From assembly GCF_000719955.1 (NCBI RefSeq), contig NZ_JOII01000061.1:1-13687 (forward strand): DNA of 13,687 nucleotides. Direction: 5' to 3'. This document shows, piece by piece, positions 6,591 to 13,561 of this stretch (positions are counted from its first letter, which is position 1; each line of letters begins with the position of its first letter). Source of the DNA: Streptomyces albidoflavus (GTDB lineage: Bacteria; Actinomycetota; Actinomycetes; Streptomycetales; Streptomycetaceae). Position numbers and translations under genes: made by a program. A model generated the notes under the pieces. The model searched no databases and was not told the DNA's origin. It saw nothing but the letters and a program-made list of their open reading frames with translations.

Positions 6591-7478
6591 ATGAAGCTGC
6601 TGCGTGTCGGAACGGCGGGTGCCGAGCGCCCCGCCCTGCTCGACCGGGCCGGAATCCTCCGCGACCTCTCCGGCGTCGTCCCAGGTCTCGACGCCGCCCT
6701 CCTCGCCGCCGACCCCGCGCTGGCCAAGGTGCGCCGGGCCGCCGACGACCCCGACGGACTGCCGCCGCTGGACCCGGCGGGGCTGCGCACCGGCCCGCCG
6801 CTGGCCGGCATCGGCAAGATCGTCTGCGTCGGGCTCAACTACCACGACCACGCCCGCGAGACCGGCGCCGCGATCCCCGAGGAGCCGATCCTCTTCCTCA
6901 AGGCGCCGGACACCGTCGTCGGCCCGCACGACACCGTGCTGATCCCGCCGGGCTCCACCCGTACCGACTGGGAGGCGGAACTCGGCGTCGTCATCGGCCG
7001 CACCGCCCGCCACCTCAAAACGGCGGAGGAGGGGCTCGCGCACGTCGCCGGGTACACGATCGCGCACGACGTCTCCGAGCGGGAGTACCAGATCGAGCGC
7101 GGCGGGACCTGGGACAAGGGGAAGAACTGCGAGACCTTCAGCCCCCTGGGGCCGTGGCTGGTCACCGCCGACGAGATCCCCGACCCGCAGGCCCTCACCG
7201 TGCGGCTCTCCGTCAACGGGGTGCTCCGCCAGGACGGCACCACCGCCGACCAGATCTTCCCGGTCGGCGAGGCCGTCGCGTACATCAGCCGGTTCATGAC
7301 GCTCTACCCCGGCGACATCGTCTCCACCGGCACCCCGGCCGGCGTCGCCATGGGCCACCCCGACCCCAAGCCGTACCTGCGCCCCGGCGACGTCGTCGAG
7401 GTGGAGATCGGCGGGCTCGGACGGCAGCGGCAGGTCATGGCCGCAGCGGAGGAGGGGGCGGGGGAGGCGGTGGCGTAG
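6591..7478 (+). CDS. Fumarylacetoacetate hydrolase (FAH) family protein
   Basis: A 295-residue metal-dependent enzyme of the FAH superfamily, which includes acylpyruvate hydrolases, oxaloacetate decarboxylases, 2-hydroxyhepta-2,4-diene-1,7-dioate isomerase and ureidoglycolate lyase-like enzymes. Residues 1-70 form the variable N-terminal domain. The catalytic FAH fold follows, with VGLNYHDHARE near 83-93, the metal-binding acids Glu128 and Glu130 in DWEAELGVVIG and Asp160 in AHDVSERE, then GKNCETFSPLGPWL, and the family signature ending FMTLYPGDIVSTGTPAGV. The C-terminus is LRPGDVVEVEIGGLG. The ATG at 6591 is preceded by GGGAG at 6579-6583; longer in-frame readings cross the yidC terminator. 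The substrate cannot be assigned from sequence. The convergent oxidoreductase gene might share a sugar or aromatic catabolic role, but no pathway genes surround them. Confidence 0.92.
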   Translation: MKLLRVGTAGAERPALLDRAGILRDLSGVVPGLDAALLAADPALAKVRRAADDPDGLPPLDPAGLRTGPPLAGIGKIVCVGLNYHDHARETGAAIPEEPILFLKAPDTVVGPHDTVLIPPGSTRTDWEAELGVVIGRTARHLKTAEEGLAHVAGYTIAHDVSEREYQIERGGTWDKGKNCETFSPLGPWLVTADEIPDPQALTVRLSVNGVLRQDGTTADQIFPVGEAVAYISRFMTLYPGDIVSTGTPAGVAMGHPDPKPYLRPGDVVEVEIGGLGRQRQVMAAAEEGAGEAVA

Positions 7479-7485
7479 CGCCGCC

Positions 7486-7526
7486 GGGCGGGCAGAGACG
7501 GCGGCCGCGCATGCCCCTGCCTGCCC
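7486..7526. terminator. Bidirectional terminator candidate between convergent genes
   Basis: GGGCGGGCAG (7486-7495) can pair with CTGCCTGCCC (7517-7526) along ten base pairs including one G-T(U) wobble, around a 21-nt loop. It occupies the 54-nt gap between the stop codons of the convergent FAH-family and oxidoreductase genes. There is no clear T-tract on either side. Confidence 0.45.
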
Positions 7527-7532
7527 CCGGGC

Positions 7533-8642
7533 TCAGACCCGGCCGACCAGGTCCACCGTCGCGCCGGTGCGGGCCGACTCGCGGGCCGCCTCCAGGACGG
7601 TGAGGGCGTCCGCCGCCTCCAGGGCGGTGACCGGGTTCGGGCCGCCCTCGCGCAGGGCGGCGTGGATCGCGCGGTAGTACGCCGGGTAGTCGCCGGGCAG
7701 CGTCGGCTCCGGGGTGCCGCCGCCGGTCAGCGGGGACTCGCCCGAGCCGACGCGGCCCCACATCGCCTCGCCCTCGACGCCCCACGGCTCGCGCGGCAGG
7801 GGGCGCTCGCCCGCGCGCAGGGCCGCCTCCTGGGGGTCGAGGCCGTACTTGACGTACCCCGCGACCGAGCCGAGGACCCGGAAGCGCGGGCCGAGCTGGG
7901 CGGCGGTGGAGCTGACGTACAGGTGGGAGCGGACGCCGCTCACGTGGCGCAGGGCGAGGAAGGTGTCGTCGTCGGCCTCGGCGCCGGAGCGGCGTACGTC
8001 CGACTCGGCATAGACCCGGTCGACCGGGCCGAAGAGGTGCAGGGCCTGGTCGACGACGTGGCTGCCCAGGTCGTAGAGGAGGCCGCCGATCTCCTCCGGG
8101 CGGCCCGACTCGCGCCAGCCGCCCTTCGGCTTCGGCCGCCAGCGCTCGAAGCGGGACTCGAACCGCCAGACGTCGCCGAGGGTGCCCGCCTCCACCAGGG
8201 CCGCCAGGGTGCGGAAGTCGTTGTCCCAGCGGCGGTTCTGGAAGACCGAGAGGAGCAGCCCCTGTTCCTCGGCGAGGGCGGACAGGGCGCGGGCCTCGGC
8301 GGCGGTGCCGGCCAGCGGCTTGTCGACCACGACCGGCAGCCCCGCGCGCAGCGCCGCCTCGGCGAGGGCGACGTGGGTCTTGTTGGGGGAGGCGACGACC
8401 ACCAGGTCCAGCTCGTCTGCGCGCGGCCACAGTTCGTCGGCCCGGTCGGCGAACCGCACCTCGCCGAACTCGGCGCGGGCCGCCTCGCGCCGCTCGGGCG
8501 AGGAGGTGACGACGGTGTCGAGGACCAGGCCCTCGGTGGCGGCGATCAGCGGGGCGTGGAAGACGGAACCGGCCAGGCCGTACCCGACGAGGGCGACCCG
8601 GACCGGCGCGGCGGCGGGGCGCGCGGAGGTGGCATCAGACAT
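7533..8642 (-). CDS. Gfo/Idh/MocA family NAD(P)-dependent oxidoreductase
   Basis: A 369-residue cytoplasmic dehydrogenase from the ATG at 8640-8642; a TTG four codons upstream at 8654 is an alternative start. An N-terminal Rossmann fold has VRVALVGYGLAGSVFHAP at about 14-31 (GxGxxG-type loop) and VVVASPNKTHVALAEAAL. The VVVDKPLA segment holds the family's catalytic Lys (the EKP motif, here DKP). The C-terminal alpha/beta domain has GGLLYDLGSHVVDQALHLFG, where the DxGxHxxD pattern holds the conserved His of the active site. The length is normal. Related members act on sugars, inositols or biliverdin-like substrates; the VFQNRRWDNDF segment is common in the sugar-oxidoreductase subgroup. The exact substrate is unknown. 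It is transcribed away from the LAETG surface-protein gene across a 231-bp spacer. Confidence 0.92.
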   Translation of the reverse strand: MSDATSARPAAAPVRVALVGYGLAGSVFHAPLIAATEGLVLDTVVTSSPERREAARAEFGEVRFADRADELWPRADELDLVVVASPNKTHVALAEAALRAGLPVVVDKPLAGTAAEARALSALAEEQGLLLSVFQNRRWDNDFRTLAALVEAGTLGDVWRFESRFERWRPKPKGGWRESGRPEEIGGLLYDLGSHVVDQALHLFGPVDRVYAESDVRRSGAEADDDTFLALRHVSGVRSHLYVSSTAAQLGPRFRVLGSVAGYVKYGLDPQEAALRAGERPLPREPWGVEGEAMWGRVGSGESPLTGGGTPEPTLPGDYPAYYRAIHAALREGGPNPVTALEAADALTVLEAARESARTGATVDLVGRV

Positions 8643-8704
8643 GCCCCCAGCCAAGCACGATCCGCCGCCCGCGCCCGACGGCCGCGACGGCTTCGCCCCG
8701 CAAT

Positions 8705-8724
8705 GGTCGGATTATCGGCCGACC
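8705..8724 (-). promoter_or_regulatory. Inverted repeat overlapping a candidate -10 box of the oxidoreductase gene
   Basis: GGTCGG (8705-8710) and CCGACC (8719-8724) form a 6-bp inverted repeat. Between them, read on the minus strand, lies GATAAT (complement of 8711-8716), a good -10 hexamer and rare AT-rich sequence here. Transcription would start near 8704, about 60 nt before the ATG at 8642. The overlap of a palindrome with a -10 box is typical of a repressor operator. No clear -35 is seen. Confidence 0.4.
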
Positions 8725-8817
8725 GGGCGATTTCCCGCCGCCCCGCCCGGCTCGAACAGCCGAACCAGGCGTGGCGCGCCCCGCCGCTTCCCCGCCCGCG
8801 TGGCAGGGTCGCGCCAA

Positions 8818-8849
8818 CGGCCGACGGCCCCTCCCAGTGCCGTCGGCCG
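8818..8849. repeat. Perfect 11-bp inverted repeat before the LAETG protein gene
   Basis: CGGCCGACGGC (8818-8828) and its exact reverse complement GCCGTCGGCCG (8839-8849) flank a 10-nt spacer, 24 nt before the ATG at 8874 and just before its ribosome binding site. On RNA this would be a very stable leader hairpin; on DNA it could be an operator. Its arm shares CGGCCGAC with the repeat at 8716-8726. Confidence 0.65.
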
Positions 8850-8873
8850 CCGGCACGACCTGGAGGCACACCC

Positions 8874-9962
8874 ATGCGCTCGCGCACCCCCCTGGCCCTG
8901 GTCCTGGTGTTCGCCTCCCCGCTCGCCGCCGCCTCCGCCCACGCCGGAGATCCCGCCGTACCCGCCGCATCCGCCGGGGCCGCCCACGCCCCGGCCGGCC
9001 CGCCCGTGCCGCTCTGCGTCCAGCCCGACGCGGAGGTCCTGCCGCTCGTCGGGCAGGTGCGGGACGGGCCCGCCACCGTGCGCGCGGGCGACGGGCCGAG
9101 CGGATTCACGGTGCGGGTCCACAACACCGGCCGGGTCACCTGCCACCGCGTCCACCCGGTGGTCCTCCTCCTCGACGAGGACCGCGCCCTGGTCCCCTCG
9201 CAGGTGCGGCTCGACTTCCACGACGGGCGGCGCTGGCTCCCGGTCCGCCTGCGCCACACCTCGCGCAACGAGAACGTCGGCGTCCTCGACGGCGGCCAGA
9301 GCTTCCACGGCTTCACCGTGCGGCCCGGCGGGAGGAAGGACGTACGGCTGCGGCTCGCCGTCCGCGACGACGCCCGGCCCGACCGGGTCGCCGTCCAGGC
9401 CGCCCTGGTCCAGCACCACGACCGCGACGGCCACTGGGCCGGCCACTCGGACACGTACACCTTCGAGCTGCGGGGGGCCGACGGCACCCGCCCGTCCGCG
9501 CGCCCGCCGCGCGGCGAGCGGCCCGCCGACCCGCCCGGCGCCACCGAGTCCCCCGCGCGCCCGCCCGGCAGGCCCGACCCCGTCCCGGTCCCGCCCAGCC
9601 CCTGGCCCCTGCCCGACCCGTGGGCGAGGACGGAACCGCCGTCCGCCTCCCGGTTCCCCACGGGGATCCCCGTACCGAGCGGGCGGCCGCCCGGGCACCC
9701 GGACGCCGACGTGCCGGCGGGGGAGAGGCCGCCGCGCGCTCAGGCCGACGGAGGCCGTGACGGCCGTACGGACGCGCCTGGCCGCACCCCGGAGACCGGC
9801 TCCGGCGAGGCCCCGCGCCACCCCGGTCACGAGAGCGGGAAGGGGCGTCCGGAGCTGGCCGAGACCGGGGCCGGTGTCACCTCGCTCGGGCTGATGGCGG
9901 CGGGCCTGCTGGTCTTTGGGGCGGCGCTGCTGGAGGTGGCCCGGCGCCTGCGCAGGGCCTGA
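8874..9962 (+). CDS. Secreted surface protein with LAETG sortase sorting signal
   Basis: A 362-residue exported protein from the ATG at 8874, preceded by TGGAGG at 8861-8866. Residues 1-26 are a Sec signal peptide (RSRT, hydrophobic core LALVLVFASPLAAAS, cleavage after AHA). Residues about 45-200 form a beta-rich domain with two Cys (VPLCVQPD and VTCHRVHP) and features such as TVRVHNTGRVTCH that resemble an Ig-like or CARDB-type fold; I do not recognise a named family. Residues about 200-325 are a Pro/Arg/Gly/Asp-rich stalk fit to span peptidoglycan. The C-terminus is a cell-wall sorting signal: LAETG at 328-332, a hydrophobic helix at about 338-357 and the basic tail RRLRRA. LAxTG is the motif reported for streptomycete class E sortases, so it is probably covalently anchored. 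The class F sortase 1.6 kb downstream is a less likely enzyme for it. Confidence 0.85.
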   Translation: MRSRTPLALVLVFASPLAAASAHAGDPAVPAASAGAAHAPAGPPVPLCVQPDAEVLPLVGQVRDGPATVRAGDGPSGFTVRVHNTGRVTCHRVHPVVLLLDEDRALVPSQVRLDFHDGRRWLPVRLRHTSRNENVGVLDGGQSFHGFTVRPGGRKDVRLRLAVRDDARPDRVAVQAALVQHHDRDGHWAGHSDTYTFELRGADGTRPSARPPRGERPADPPGATESPARPPGRPDPVPVPPSPWPLPDPWARTEPPSASRFPTGIPVPSGRPPGHPDADVPAGERPPRAQADGGRDGRTDAPGRTPETGSGEAPRHPGHESGKGRPELAETGAGVTSLGLMAAGLLVFGAALLEVARRLRRA

Positions 9963-9981
9963 GCGGGCGTCCGGCGTCCGG

Positions 9982-10761
9982 TCAGATCCGGTCGACCAGG
10001 TCCGCGATCGAGTCGACGACCTCGGTGGCCCGGTACGGGAAGCGGTCCAGCTCCGAGACGGAGGTCAGGCCGGTCAGCACCAGGTACGTGGTCATCCCGG
10101 CCTCCAGGCCGGCGAGGACGTCGGTGTCCATCCGGTCGCCGATCATCGCGCTCGACTCGGAGTGGGCGCCGATGGTGTTGAGGCCGGTCCGCATCATCAG
10201 CGGGTTGGGCTTGCCGACGAAGTACGGCTCCTTGCCCGTCGCCTTGGTGATCAGCGCCGCCACCGACCCCGTCGCCGGGAGGACGCCCTCGGTGGAGGGG
10301 CCGGTGTTGTCCGGGTTGGTCGCGATGAACCGGGCGCCGCCCTTGATCAGCCGGATCGCCTTGGTCAGCGCCTCGAAGGAGTACGTCCGCGTCTCGCCCA
10401 GGATGACGAAGTCCGGGTCGCTGTCGGTGAGGATGTAGCCGGCCTCGTGCAGGGCGGTGGTCAGCCCGGCCTCGCCGATGACGTACGCGGTGCCGTCGGG
10501 GTGCTGGCTGCCCACGAACTTGGCGGTGGCCAGCGCGGAGGTCCAGATGTTCTCCACCGGCACCTCCAGCCCGATCCGCTTCAGCCGGGCGTGCAGGTCA
10601 CGCGCGGTGTAGATCGAGTTGTTGGTGAGCACCAGGAAGGGCTTGCCGGAGTCGCGGAGCTTGGTGATGAAGGCGTCGGCGCCCGGGATCGGCACCCCCT
10701 CGTGCATGAGGACGCCGTCCATGTCCGTGAGCCAGGATTGAATCGGCTGACGCTCTGTCAT
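9982..10761 (-). CDS. HAD-IIA family hydrolase (NagD-like phosphatase)
   Basis: A 259-residue cytoplasmic phosphatase of the haloacid dehalogenase superfamily, subclass IIA (NagD/PGPase type). Motif I is LTDMDGV, with the nucleophile Asp13 and general acid/base Asp15. Motif II is VLTNNS with Thr46. The C2-type cap occupies about residues 75-180 and includes DFVILGETRTYSFEALTKAI and ATNPDNTGPSTEG. Motif III is Lys184 in VGKPNPLM, and motif IV is GDRMDTDVLAG near 208-218, which binds Mg2+. The length matches the family. The ATG at 10759-10761 is preceded by AGGAG, read on the minus strand about 10 nt upstream. It is divergent from the sortase unit and convergent with the LAETG protein gene (19-nt gap), so no functional link is implied. 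The substrate is unknown; nucleoside or sugar monophosphates are usual. Confidence 0.93.
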   Translation of the reverse strand: MTERQPIQSWLTDMDGVLMHEGVPIPGADAFITKLRDSGKPFLVLTNNSIYTARDLHARLKRIGLEVPVENIWTSALATAKFVGSQHPDGTAYVIGEAGLTTALHEAGYILTDSDPDFVILGETRTYSFEALTKAIRLIKGGARFIATNPDNTGPSTEGVLPATGSVAALITKATGKEPYFVGKPNPLMMRTGLNTIGAHSESSAMIGDRMDTDVLAGLEAGMTTYLVLTGLTSVSELDRFPYRATEVVDSIADLVDRI

Positions 10762-10851
10762 GGGTGCGGGCTCCTGCCTACGCGGTACTCATGGGATCAA
10801 CAGCCTACCCAGCGGGTCCGGCCCACGCCGCCGGGGAGCGTGACGCCGGGC

Positions 10852-10958
10852 GTTCACCCGGAAAGCGCAACCCTCGCCCGACGCGCCGCCCTTCCCCGCG
10901 CATCCGAGTGGCGCGGCCCCCGTGCCCGGGTGAACCTGCCGGGGACAGGAGGTTCACC
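10852..10958 (+). promoter_or_regulatory. Alternative-pairing leader before the sortase operon
   Basis: Segment A, GTTCACCCGG (10852-10861), is the exact reverse complement of segment B, CCGGGTGAAC (10926-10935). Segment B, extended one base as GGTGAACC (10929-10936), is also the exact reverse complement of segment C, GGTTCACC (10951-10958). C overlaps the end of the AGGAGG ribosome binding site (10947-10952) and touches the ATG at 10959. B can therefore pair with A or with C but not both, and B:C would hide the ribosome binding site. The same words also make a set of three GTTCACC DNA sites, so a protein operator is an alternative reading. Confidence 0.5.
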
Positions 10959-11525
10959 ATGCGCATCCATGGCATCACCGTGCGTGCCGCCGCTCTGGCC
11001 GCCGCACTGACCCTGACCCCCCTCGCCGCCGCCTCCACCGCGGTCGCCGGTGACGAGGAGAACTACGGCAACCACCACCGGCCGGGCCGGGTCACCGTCT
11101 CCCCGTCCACCGTCTCGCCCGGCGGCGAGGTCACCCTGCGGGTCGACGTCTGCCGGGGCAAGGAGGCGGTCGGCTTCTCGGAGGCGTTCGCGGGGGACGC
11201 CTGGTTCGGCCCTTCGGCCGACCGGGGCGAGCTGTACGCGGAGGCCCGCATCCGGTCCGACGCCGAACCCCGCCAGTACGAGATAAAGGTCGACTGCAAG
11301 GACAAGGAGAACCGGCACGCCCGCGGCACGGTCACCGTCGTCCACCACAAGCAGCGCCCGCACGCCCCGGTGAGCGCGGGCGGCGGCGGCACCGCCGAGG
11401 TCGCGGCCGAGGCGGGCAGCGACGGTCCCGGCACCTCGCAGGCGGTCATCGGCGGCGCCCTGGTCTCCGCCGCGGTCCTCGCCTTCGCGAGCCACCGGGT
11501 GCGCCGCGGCAGGCGTACGGACTGA
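10959..11525 (+). CDS. Secreted membrane-tailed protein paired with the class F sortase
   Basis: A 188-residue exported protein from the ATG at 10959 behind AGGAGG. Residues 1-30 are a signal peptide (MRIHGITVRAAAL, hydrophobic core, cleavage likely after AVA before GDEEN). A compact beta-rich domain spans about 40-130 with VTVSPSTVSPGGEVTLRVD, similar to Ig-like/invasin-type surface repeats, and two Cys (VDVCRGK and VDCKDK) that may form a disulfide. A Gly/Ala linker follows, then a hydrophobic helix (about 162-178) and the basic tail RVRRGRRTD. This is the architecture of a sorting signal but has no LPxTG or LAxTG. Its stop codon is 2 nt from the sortase start, so the two are surely co-transcribed. 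It may be a membrane-bound partner or an atypical substrate of the sortase. I recognise no named family. Confidence 0.8.
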   Translation: MRIHGITVRAAALAAALTLTPLAAASTAVAGDEENYGNHHRPGRVTVSPSTVSPGGEVTLRVDVCRGKEAVGFSEAFAGDAWFGPSADRGELYAEARIRSDAEPRQYEIKVDCKDKENRHARGTVTVVHHKQRPHAPVSAGGGGTAEVAAEAGSDGPGTSQAVIGGALVSAAVLAFASHRVRRGRRTD

Positions 11526-11527
11526 CC

Positions 11528-12355
11528 ATGGCCGAAGGCAAGCGCGCGCACAGCAGGCTGATCACCGGCGCGGCGTGGGCCGTGCTCCTGCTCGGCCTGT
11601 GGATCTGGGGGCGCGAGGTCTCCGACGGCTCCCCGCTGCCGGGCGCGGGGAGCGGGCGGCCGGCGGCGGTGGGCGGCGCGGGCGGCGCCGATCTGCCGCC
11701 CGCCCGCGAGCCGCTGCCGGGGGCCCGGCCGGTCCGGGTCGACGTCCCGTCCATCGGCGTCTCCTCGGCCGAGGTCGTCTCGCGCGGCCTCGACGACGCG
11801 GGCGCCGTCGACCCGCCCTCCTTCGACACCCCGGACACGGTCGGCTGGTACGACTCCGGTCCCCAGCCCGGTGAGGAGGGCGCGGCCCTGCTCGTCGGCC
11901 ACGTCGACACCCGCACCCGGCCCGCCGTCTTCTACACCCTCAGCGCCACCGAGCCCGGCGCCCGCGTCCGGGTGGCGCGGGAGGACGGCACGGTCGCCGA
12001 GTTCACCGTCGAGGACGTCCAGGTGCTGGAGCGCGAGGGGTTCGACGCGCAGAAGGCGTACGCCCCCCGGGAGAAGGGGCGCGCGGAGCTGCGGCTGATC
12101 ACCTGCGGCGGCACCTTCGACAAGGCCCGCAACACCTACACCGCCAACGTCGTCGTCTCGGCCTACCTGACCGGCACGGCGACCCCGGACGGCGCCGAGG
12201 CGGAGAACGCGGCCGAGGACCGGACCGCGCGGGCCGCCCGCGCCGAGACGGCCGGCGCCGGACCCCTCACGGAGGCGGCCGTTCCGCCCCCGGCGGGTCT
12301 CCGCCGTGCCGGAAGCGGCGAGGCGCTGCTGCCCTCCATGGCGATGGCGCCCTGA
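11528..12355 (+). CDS. Class F sortase
   Basis: A 275-residue membrane-anchored cysteine transpeptidase. Residues about 12-30 (LITGAAWAVLLLGLWIWG) are an N-terminal signal anchor, so the catalytic domain faces outward. After a Gly/Ala/Pro linker, the sortase beta-barrel runs from about 65 to 215, beginning PVRVDVPSIGVSSAEV. The catalytic triad is visible: His125 in LLVGHVDT, Cys193 in LITCGGTF and Arg201 in DKARNTYTANVVV. The preceding GWYDSGPQPGEEGAALLVGHVDT is characteristic of actinobacterial class F enzymes. A long Ala/Glu-rich tail of about 60 residues extends past the fold, more than most relatives I know. There is no obvious ribosome binding site other than sequence within the end of the upstream gene, 2 nt away, so translation is likely coupled. 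The in vivo substrate of class F sortases is poorly known. Confidence 0.93.
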   Translation: MAEGKRAHSRLITGAAWAVLLLGLWIWGREVSDGSPLPGAGSGRPAAVGGAGGADLPPAREPLPGARPVRVDVPSIGVSSAEVVSRGLDDAGAVDPPSFDTPDTVGWYDSGPQPGEEGAALLVGHVDTRTRPAVFYTLSATEPGARVRVAREDGTVAEFTVEDVQVLEREGFDAQKAYAPREKGRAELRLITCGGTFDKARNTYTANVVVSAYLTGTATPDGAEAENAAEDRTARAARAETAGAGPLTEAAVPPPAGLRRAGSGEALLPSMAMAP

Positions 12356-12367
12356 ACCCCCTCCGCC

Positions 12368-12382
12368 CGGGTGTCGCACCCG
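12368..12382 (+). terminator. Short hairpin after the sortase gene
   Basis: CGGGTG (12368-12373) and CACCCG (12377-12382) form a 6-bp stem with a TCG loop, 13 nt after the sortase stop. There is no T-tract. It may slow or end transcription, in which case the GH6 gene has its own promoter in the remaining 80 nt, where I see none that is clear. Confidence 0.35.
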
Positions 12383-12464
12383 CACCACGAACCGTTCGCC
12401 GCCCGGAGCGGACCGCCCGGCTATGTCAGGATTGCCGCACGACGGTGCACCCGAGGGGGAGTGG

Positions 12465-13493
12465 ATGTACGGCAAAGACACCGGCCACGGCCGAGGTTTC
12501 CGGCGCCGGGGGATGGGAGCGGTGGCCGTGGGGGCGGCCCTGCTCCTCTCCGGCTGTTCCGGTTCGTCCGACGACGGGAGCGAGGCCAAGCCCAGCGTGA
12601 GCCAGCAGCCCAAGGGCGAGGACCCGTACTGGGTCAACCCGGACGGCAACGCGGCCCGCCAGGTCGCCGAGTTCGAGGACGAGGGCAAGAAGGACGAGGC
12701 CGGGCTGGTCCGCCGGATCGCGGAGCAGCCGGTGGCCGACTGGCTGGGCACCGACCAGCCCGAGGAGGAGGCGCGCGGCTTCACCGAGGCGGCCAAGGCG
12801 GCCGACCGCGAGGCGCTGCTGGTCCTCTACAACATCCCGCACCGCGACTGCGGCAACTACTCGGGCGGCGGCGCCGCCGACGGCAACGCCTACCGCGCCT
12901 TCGTCGACTCCGTCGCCAAGGGCATCGGCGACCGCCCGGCCACCGTCATCCTGGAGCCGGACGCCGTCCTCCACCTGGTCGACGGCTGCACGCCCGAGCA
13001 GTTCCACGAGGAGCGGTACGACCTCCTCAAGGGCGCGATCCAGACCCTCAAGGCGCTGCCCGCCACCAAGGTCTACCTGGACGCGGGCAACGCCGGCTGG
13101 GGCAAGCCCGAGCAGATCTTCGAGCCGCTGACCTGGGCGGGCGTCGCCGAGGCCGACGGCTTCTCGGTCAACGTCTCCAACTTCTACTCCACCGGGGAGT
13201 CCGTCGCCTACGGCAAGGAGCTGTCCGCGAAGGTGGGGAACAAGCCCTTCGTCGTCGACACCAGCCGCAACGGCAACGGCCCCTTCACCGGCGGCGACCC
13301 GGCCGAACGCTGGTGCAACCCGCCCGGCCGCGCCCTCGGCGAGGTGCCCACCACCAAGACCGGCGACGACCTCGTCGACGCCTACCTCTGGATCAAGCGC
13401 CCCGGCGAGTCCGACGGCGAGTGCAAGGGCGGCCCGAAGGCCGGCCAGTGGTGGCCCGAGTACGCGCTGGGACTGGCGAAGGCGGCCAAGTAG
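12465..13493 (+). CDS. GH6-like glycoside hydrolase, lipoprotein
   Basis: A 342-residue protein of glycoside hydrolase family 6 (endoglucanase/cellobiohydrolase fold). The ATG at 12465 follows GAGGGGGA (12453-12460); an earlier ATG at 12423 lacks a good ribosome binding site. Residues 1-31 are a lipoprotein signal (RRR, then AVAVGAALLLSGC) with the lipobox LSGC placing the lipidated Cys at 31, so it is probably held on the outer face of the membrane. A Ser/Gly/Asp linker follows. GH6 marks: LVLYNIPHRDCGNYS with Asp128, VILEPDAV with Asp166 (the family's general acid), VYLDAGNAGWG, ADGFSVNVSNF, VVDTSRNGNGP with Asp265, and RWCNPPGRALG near the end. Cys129/Cys175 and two later Cys could form the two usual disulfides. 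There is no carbohydrate-binding module. It would cleave beta-1,4-glucan; whether it degrades cellulose or edits the cell's own glucan is unknown. Confidence 0.9.
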   Translation: MYGKDTGHGRGFRRRGMGAVAVGAALLLSGCSGSSDDGSEAKPSVSQQPKGEDPYWVNPDGNAARQVAEFEDEGKKDEAGLVRRIAEQPVADWLGTDQPEEEARGFTEAAKAADREALLVLYNIPHRDCGNYSGGGAADGNAYRAFVDSVAKGIGDRPATVILEPDAVLHLVDGCTPEQFHEERYDLLKGAIQTLKALPATKVYLDAGNAGWGKPEQIFEPLTWAGVAEADGFSVNVSNFYSTGESVAYGKELSAKVGNKPFVVDTSRNGNGPFTGGDPAERWCNPPGRALGEVPTTKTGDDLVDAYLWIKRPGESDGECKGGPKAGQWWPEYALGLAKAAK

Positions 13494-13541
13494 CGGCAGG
13501 GCACGGGCAGCAGGGCGCCCCCACCTTCGGCGAATTCCGGG

Positions 13542-13560
13542 GGTCGTTGCAACACGAGTG
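13542..13560. mobile_element. Probable terminal inverted repeat of an IS30-family element
   Basis: Just past the end of the transposase gene the sequence GGTCGTTGCAACACGAGTG begins. It resembles the GGT-GTTGCAACA ends I recall from actinobacterial IS30-like elements. It would mark the left boundary of an insertion sequence that continues beyond the window, 48 bp after the GH6 stop. The matching right end and target duplication are outside the window, so the boundary is approximate. Confidence 0.5.
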
Positions 13561-13561
13561 A

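Noticed and set aside
5567..6838. Minus-strand frame of 423 codons across yidC and the start of the FAH-family gene
   Set aside because: It spans two well-supported plus-strand genes and the intergenic hairpin, and its sequence has no recognisable domain.
8771..9760. Alternative plus-strand frame across the LAETG protein gene
   Set aside because: It is Arg/Pro-rich with no signal or motif; the frame from 8874 has a signal peptide, a folded-type domain and a sorting signal.
10764..10958. Upstream in-frame extension of the sortase-partner gene
   Set aside because: It would bury the signal peptide behind 65 Arg/Pro-rich residues and ignores the AGGAGG at 10947-10952 that serves the ATG at 10959.
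12514..12528. CebR-like operator half (TGGGAGCG) inside the 5' end of the GH6 gene
   Set aside because: The second half does not match the known palindrome TGGGAGCGCTCCCA, so cellobiose-repressor control cannot be supported.
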